Notes under the pieces: generated by a model | What the model was told of the DNA's origin: nothing | The model's database searches: none | The model's input: the letters and a program-made list of their open reading frames with translations, nothing else | Program-made: the position numbers and the translations under genes | DNA from: Cyanophora paradoxa | Taxonomy: Eukaryota > Glaucocystophyceae > Cyanophorales > Cyanophoraceae | DNA: 64,000 nt | Reading direction: 5' to 3' | Assembly (NCBI GenBank): GCA_004431415.1 | Contig: QPMI01000420.1 | Span: 275,099 to 339,098, forward strand | Part shown: one piece after another, positions 60,608-64,000 of the stretch | Numbering within the stretch: position 1 is the stretch's first letter | How the letters are laid out: each line of letters begins with the position of its first letter

Positions 60608-60840
60608 TTCTCAATTTGGGGAGGGACTTAGAAATACTGCCCGTGAGCTCCCTGTCGCGGATCCTGCGAAAATCCGCGAAGAGCCCGCGCGCGCAGCGCC
60701 TGCAGACGAGGCGGGCCCGCCCGCCCACGCGCGCCACCGAGATCTCGTGGCCGAACTGCAGGTGGCCCGGGAAGCAGGTGGGGGGTAGTCGCAGACGAAG
60801 CAGTGGCAGGGGCAGTTGCGCCGCCGAATCACTGCTGAAG
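60585..60840 (-). CDS. Possible small zinc-binding viral protein, start unclear
   Basis: Minus-strand reading gives VIRRRNCPCHCFVCDYPP, then after a shift in a C6 run GHLQFGHEISVARVGGRARL and VCRRCARGLFADFRRIRD. The Cys pairs suggest a zinc-binding module. There is no ATG in a good position; it may start at a GTG or be fused to the upstream zinc-ribbon gene by another frameshift. Overlaps the next gene by about 20 nt. Confidence 0.35.
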
Positions 60841-61221
60841 AATCGCAGGCTCGCTCGCCGCCTTCCTCGGCGCGCGCTGGCGCTTGGGCTGGGCCTCGAG
60901 CGGGCTCGGGTCGCCCTCCGCGGGGGCCGCCTTGGCCTTCTGCCGGGGCGCCGCGGGGGGCTTCGGGGCCGTAGGGGCTGCCGGTGCCTGGCTCGAGCCG
61001 GCGGCCGGGCCAGCGGCGTCGGTCACCTGCGGGCGCTGCGGCGGAGGGCTGGTCTCCCGGGCCCCCTCCTCGAGGACCCGGCGCATGAAGCGCGAGACGC
61101 GGCCGCTGCATTGCGTGCAGGAGCCGACGGCCACCTGGCGGTTGTTCTTGCTGGTACGCACCTCGACGTTGGCGAGCTTGGTGTTGGAGCGGCACTTGAA
61201 GCAGTAGTGGGCGTGCTCCAT
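60829..61221 (-). CDS. DUF5679-like zinc-ribbon protein
   Basis: 130 residues. The N-terminal HYCFKCRSNTKLANVEV, then a basic RTSKNNRQVAVGSCTQCSGR with VSRFMRR, is the two-CxxC layout of DUF5679, a small zinc-ribbon family common in nucleocytoviruses. The rest is a long Pro/Ala/Lys-rich tail not usual for the family. The start is fixed by TTTTTTCTGAAGG about 30 nt upstream. Probably a nucleic-acid-binding or transcription-related accessory protein. Confidence 0.7.
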   Translation of the reverse strand: MEHAHYCFKCRSNTKLANVEVRTSKNNRQVAVGSCTQCSGRVSRFMRRVLEEGARETSPPPQRPQVTDAAGPAAGSSQAPAAPTAPKPPAAPRQKAKAAPAEGDPSPLEAQPKRQRAPRKAASEPAILQQ

Positions 61222-61230
61222 GGGATCTAG

Positions 61231-61392
61231 CTACGGGTGTAGACAGCCTTCAGAAAAAAGTGCGTAGTAGCGGACGGCGCACCGGGGGCAGCAGACGTAG
61301 ACGCCCGCCTTGAGCACCCAGCCGCGCTTGGTCTGGGGCAGGCGGCAGATTTCGCAGCAGAGGGACCTGGGCTTGCGGCACGAGGATCCCAT
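61231..61392 (-). CDS. Viral small zinc-ribbon protein
   Basis: 53 residues from MGSSCRKPRSLCCEICRLPQ to SEGCLHP, with CCEIC and CCPRC pairs forming a likely zinc site. I chose the ATG at 61,392 rather than 61,416 because the GATTTCTAGG motif lies just upstream of it. Adjacent to the DUF5679-like gene. Confidence 0.6.
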   Translation of the reverse strand: MGSSCRKPRSLCCEICRLPQTKRGWVLKAGVYVCCPRCAVRYYALFSEGCLHP

Positions 61393-61423
61393 CTGGCGGG
61401 CGGGCCTAGAAATCACAATGGGA

Positions 61424-61900
61424 TCACAACGGATTGAGCGCGGCGTAGAGGGCGATTAAGTAGGCGTCGCAGAGGTCGTCGAGCTTGCCGTTTCGATCCG
61501 CGATGTCGGCGAGCTCGGCGGGTACGAGGTCGCGGCACTTGTCCACGGCGCCCCGCTTGCGCTCCTTGTAGCTCGGGTTCGAGATCTTGAAGAAGTGCTT
61601 GATGGCGCGCGGGCTCACGATCCGCGCACGCCCGTACAGCAGGGCGTGGAGCGTGCACTCGATGCAGCGATTGATTCCCGTCCTCTGGCCCTCGATCGCG
61701 ATCTGGTCGGGAAGGCCGAAGGCGCTATGGCCGCGAGTAACCTCCACCAGGCGCGCAACCAGGCGGCCACAGCAGCGCGCAGACGGGAAGAGGGCGATCT
61801 TCTGCCAGTCGAGAATCTGGGATTCCTTTGTCTGCGGATCGAATTCGATGAGGCACCATGCGAAATTGATGACCCCCACATCCACGCCGAGGATCTTCAT
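61424..61900 (-). CDS. RuvC/A22-type Holliday junction resolvase
   Basis: 158 residues from MKILGVDVGVINFAWCLIEF. It has the RNase H-like active site: first-strand ILGVDVG (Asp), PDQIAIEGQ (Glu), and a C-terminal KLDDLCDAYLIAL (two or three Asp). A Lys-rich segment ISNPSYKERKRGAVDKC matches the part before the last acidic motif in poxvirus A22-like enzymes. The enzyme resolves branched or concatemeric replication intermediates before packaging. The start at 61,900 is chosen over 61,981 because it gives the canonical MKILGVD end and lies 12 nt from GATTTTCTTG. Confidence 0.88.
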   Translation of the reverse strand: MKILGVDVGVINFAWCLIEFDPQTKESQILDWQKIALFPSARCCGRLVARLVEVTRGHSAFGLPDQIAIEGQRTGINRCIECTLHALLYGRARIVSPRAIKHFFKISNPSYKERKRGAVDKCRDLVPAELADIADRNGKLDDLCDAYLIALYAALNPL

Positions 61901-61933
61901 CCCAGGGTCGCAAGAAAATCTGAATGAAGGGGG
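61901..61933. promoter_or_regulatory. Compact bidirectional promoter between resolvase and 61,934 gene
   Basis: A 33-bp interval contains AAGAAAATCTGAATGAAGGG. The same sequence with one extra A occurs at 62,138-62,157 before the ATPase gene, showing local promoter duplication. Confidence 0.55.
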
Positions 61934-62146
61934 ATGGCAGAGGCCTGGGCGGAAAAATTCATCCGGATGGTGCATCGACATTACCGAGATGAGTTCTTCA
62001 GCTCAGACTACAGCCAAAGCGTTCCAGACATTCTGAGCGATTTCGAAAGCTGCATTAGAGAGGGCTGCGCGCTGCTAGGTATCGACTACGAGGACCTGGA
62101 GCTAGGTATCGACTACGAGGACCTGGAGCACCCTCGAAAAATCTGA
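61934..62146 (+). CDS. Viral small acidic protein with internal duplication
   Basis: 70 residues: MAEAWAEKFIRMVHRHYRDE and DILSDFESCIREGCALLGID. A nine-residue unit LGIDYEDLE is present twice in tandem (DNA copies of 27 bp near 62,078 and 62,105). No family recognised. Confidence 0.55.
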   Translation: MAEAWAEKFIRMVHRHYRDEFFSSDYSQSVPDILSDFESCIREGCALLGIDYEDLELGIDYEDLEHPRKI

Positions 62147-62160
62147 ATGAAGGGGGTAAA

Positions 62161-63228
62161 ATGGCCAAGGACCCCAAGAAGCCGAAGAAGCCGAAGGCGG
62201 CCAAGCCCCAGCCCGCCCAGCCCGCAGGCGCAGCGCCCGCGGCCCCGCCCCCGCCGGCCAGGCCACCGGCACGGGCTCGGGCACGGCCCCCGCCGCCGGC
62301 GCCAGCTGCGCCATGGGCATGACAGAGGACGGCCAGCAGCTCACGCCCGAGCAGGTCAACGCCTTCCTCGACAACTCGAAGACGGGAGGCATCGAGCGCA
62401 TGGCCTGCCTGCCCGAGCTCAAGTGGTTCGACGTGAACACCGTCAAGTCCGACGCCACGGTCGTCTGCGTCGGCAAGCGGCGCACGGGCAAGTCCTTCTT
62501 CCTCCGCGATCTCATGTTCAACCTCTCCGGCACCTTCCCGGGGGGTATCGTGATCAGCCAGACCGATCGCCTGAACGGCTACTGGAAGCAGTACATCCCG
62601 CAGCGCTTCATCTGGCCCAAGTACAACCCGGGCGTGCTCTTCCATTTATTCAGGAGGCAGCAGGCGATCATGCAGCACAACAAGTCCGAAGACGTGCTCG
62701 CGGGAAAGGAGGATCCCGTCGACCCGCGATTTTTCGTGCTGCTCGACGACGTGATTTCCGACGCTCGGCTGCGGTACGACGAGGCCCTCAACGAGCTCTT
62801 CGTGGCGGGGCGCCACTACAAAATCATGACCCTTATCACGACGCAGTATGCCAAGGGCATCAATCCCGTCCTGCGCTCCAATACTGATCTGGCTGTCATT
62901 TTCAAGTGCTCGCAGGCGATGCAGCGCGAGGCCCTCGCAAAGGAGTGGGCGACATCATCTCCCAGCGCGCCTTCTACTACCTGCTCGATAAGTACACGCA
63001 GGATAACCACTGCCTTATCATCGATTCTTCCAACAACTCTACGAACCCTCTGGACGTTTTGTACGTCTACAAGGCCGAGGAGCCGCCCCCTTCCGCATCG
63101 GATCCAAGGAGTACTGGGAGGGCGAAACCGTCAACGGAGAAAATCTCGTGGGTCCGGACGACGGCACGGTGGACAAGACGCTCCTCGGCATGATAGATAA
63201 TTTCAGGAAGCACCGCGGCCTCGCCTGA
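62161..63228 (+). CDS. A32-type genome packaging ATPase (three run-length frameshifts)
   Basis: The true start is probably the ATG at 62,161 (AKDPKKPKKPKAAKPQ, a basic Pro-rich leader). The frame shifts near 62,255 in a C run to reach MGMTEDGQQLTPEQVNAFLD, again near 62,945 to continue DIISQRAFYYLLDKYTQDNH, and near 63,090 to finish FRIGSKEYWEGETVNGENLV and NFRKHRGLA at 63,228. The core has Walker A VCVGKRRTGKSFFLRDL, Walker B FFVLLDDVISD and the following HYKIMTLITTQYAKGIN typical of the FtsK-HerA/A32 family that pumps viral DNA into capsids. The frame before and after each shift codes for sensible protein, so the shifts are most likely sequence errors. Confidence 0.87.
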
Positions 63229-63254
63229 TTTTTTCTGAGGCTTCGTGCGTAAGC

Positions 63255-63617
63255 ATGTCGCCCAGCGCCCACATCGCCTCCGTCTTCCGCGTCGAGTCCA
63301 TCGCTTACGACTGCCTCCTGGAGGCGAGCCTCGACCCCTCCTCGCCCTTTAACGACGGCGAGGTCAGCAGCGCCCTGGAGAGGATCTGCGACGCGCTGGG
63401 AATTAACTGGGAGCGCCTGACCGCGGAGGCGGCGGACGAGGCCGCGGCCGAGTCGCTGGGCAGTGAGGACACCAGCTCGGAGGAGATGACAGACGAAGAG
63501 GGAGACAGGGTGATTTACGTGCGCGACCCGGACGATTTTGCGACCTCGGAATCGGGCTCGGAGGAGGAGGCAGAGGAGACGAGGACGAGGACTCCGACGC
63601 CTAGGCGCGCCCCTTAA
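63255..63617 (+). CDS. Viral acidic protein
   Basis: 120 residues with a structured N-terminus (SAHIASVFRVESIAYDCLLE, VSSALERICDALGINWERLT) and a strongly acidic C-terminal half (SGSEEEAEETRTRT). Promoter motif ATTTTTTCTGAGGC is about 20 nt upstream and overlaps the stop of the ATPase gene. No family recognised. Confidence 0.6.
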   Translation: MSPSAHIASVFRVESIAYDCLLEASLDPSSPFNDGEVSSALERICDALGINWERLTAEAADEAAAESLGSEDTSSEEMTDEEGDRVIYVRDPDDFATSESGSEEEAEETRTRTPTPRRAP

Positions 63618-63639
63618 AAATTTCCGAGGCGCTAGGAAA

Positions 63640-63983
63640 ATGTCAAAGGTGCTCCTAGGGCTCTCCCAGGCTATCGTGCAGTACGCCCTCGGCCTGGCAT
63701 CCGGCTCCCTCATCGACGCCGCCTTCTCCTCGCACGAAGGCGAAAACAGGGCGGGCCACGCAGCGAGCTCGCCGCGCAAGTCGCCGTCAACGGCCTCTCC
63801 CTCGGCCTGCTCTCGAAATACGTGCTCACCCTCAAGTTCTTCGACGACGACCCCACCGGCGGAATTATGTTCATCCTCGGATTCACACACGGGCAGACGA
63901 ACATGCTAATCAAGGCTACCAGCGCCAGCTTCGGAATCAAGCAGGCGCTCGAGCGGAAGGCCGCCGCGATCACTAAAGAGTAG
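63640..63983 (+). CDS. Viral small membrane-associated protein (one frameshift)
   Basis: MSKVLLGLSQAIVQYALGLA begins the protein. A shift near 63,757 leads into VAVNGLSLGLLSKYVLTLKF, GGIMFILGFTHGQTNMLIKA and ALERKAAAITKE, with a TAG at 63,981-63,983. About 114 residues with one or two hydrophobic stretches. AAAATTTCCGAGGC lies upstream. No family recognised. Confidence 0.55.
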
Positions 63984-64000
63984 CTAAAGAGTAGGAAAAG

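Noticed and set aside
1-64000. tRNA or rRNA genes
   Set aside because: I found no cloverleaf with a convincing T-loop and anticodon stem and no rRNA signature; a covariance-model search would be needed to exclude short ones.

Overview
This window looks like nuclear DNA from a GC-rich unicellular alga next to, and probably joined with, the genome of a small double-stranded DNA virus of the nucleocytovirus type. The host half has many short spliceosomal introns. Their donors are mostly GTGCG, at least one is a GC-AG intron, and genes are tightly packed. A haptophyte is my best guess, but the sequence does not prove it. Many real genes are broken by one-base length changes in G or C runs, so the assembly probably carries indel errors, and frameshifts should not be read as gene decay without checking.

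Layout. 1-2.75 kb: a divergent host gene pair, a UPF3-like nonsense-mediated decay factor on the minus strand and an unrecognised acidic-tailed protein on the plus strand. 2.75-10.2 kb: gene-poor DNA with three tandem-repeat arrays: an irregular GC-rich array, a 172-bp satellite and a 139-bp GC-rich satellite. 10.2-28.57 kb: one very large intron-rich host gene for a surface protein with a signal sequence, CUB-like and EGF-like domains, a long run of Pmp-type (GGA-rich) beta-helix repeats, a Cys-rich GTFS module and a C-terminal multi-pass membrane region. 25,869-33,178 and 33,179-40,494: two near-identical tandem copies of a 7.3-kb block that runs from the last third of this host gene into viral genes. 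About 29.4 kb to the end: the viral element.

The viral element has two parts. The replication/recombination part (29.8-47.95 kb) holds two paralogous small genes, a YqaJ-type exonuclease, a large unknown intron-containing gene and a superfamily 3 helicase gene interrupted by at least seven short introns with the same GTGCG donors as the host. The morphogenesis part (48-64 kb) appears intron-free and is packed with small membrane and hypothetical genes. It also holds a double-jelly-roll major capsid protein, an A32-type packaging ATPase, a RuvC/A22-type Holliday junction resolvase, a DUF5767-like protein and zinc-ribbon proteins including a DUF5679-like one. More than twenty viral genes share a TTTTCT-type motif just upstream of their start codons. 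No DNA polymerase or RNA polymerase subunit is visible.

This gene set (DJR capsid, packaging ATPase, RuvC, SF3 helicase, no polymerase, small genome, introns implying nuclear expression) best fits the recently proposed Mriyaviricetes (yaravirus and Pleurochrysis endemic virus relatives). That placement is inference. The right end of the element lies outside the window, and the 7.3-kb host-virus duplication could be a real rearrangement or an assembly artefact.
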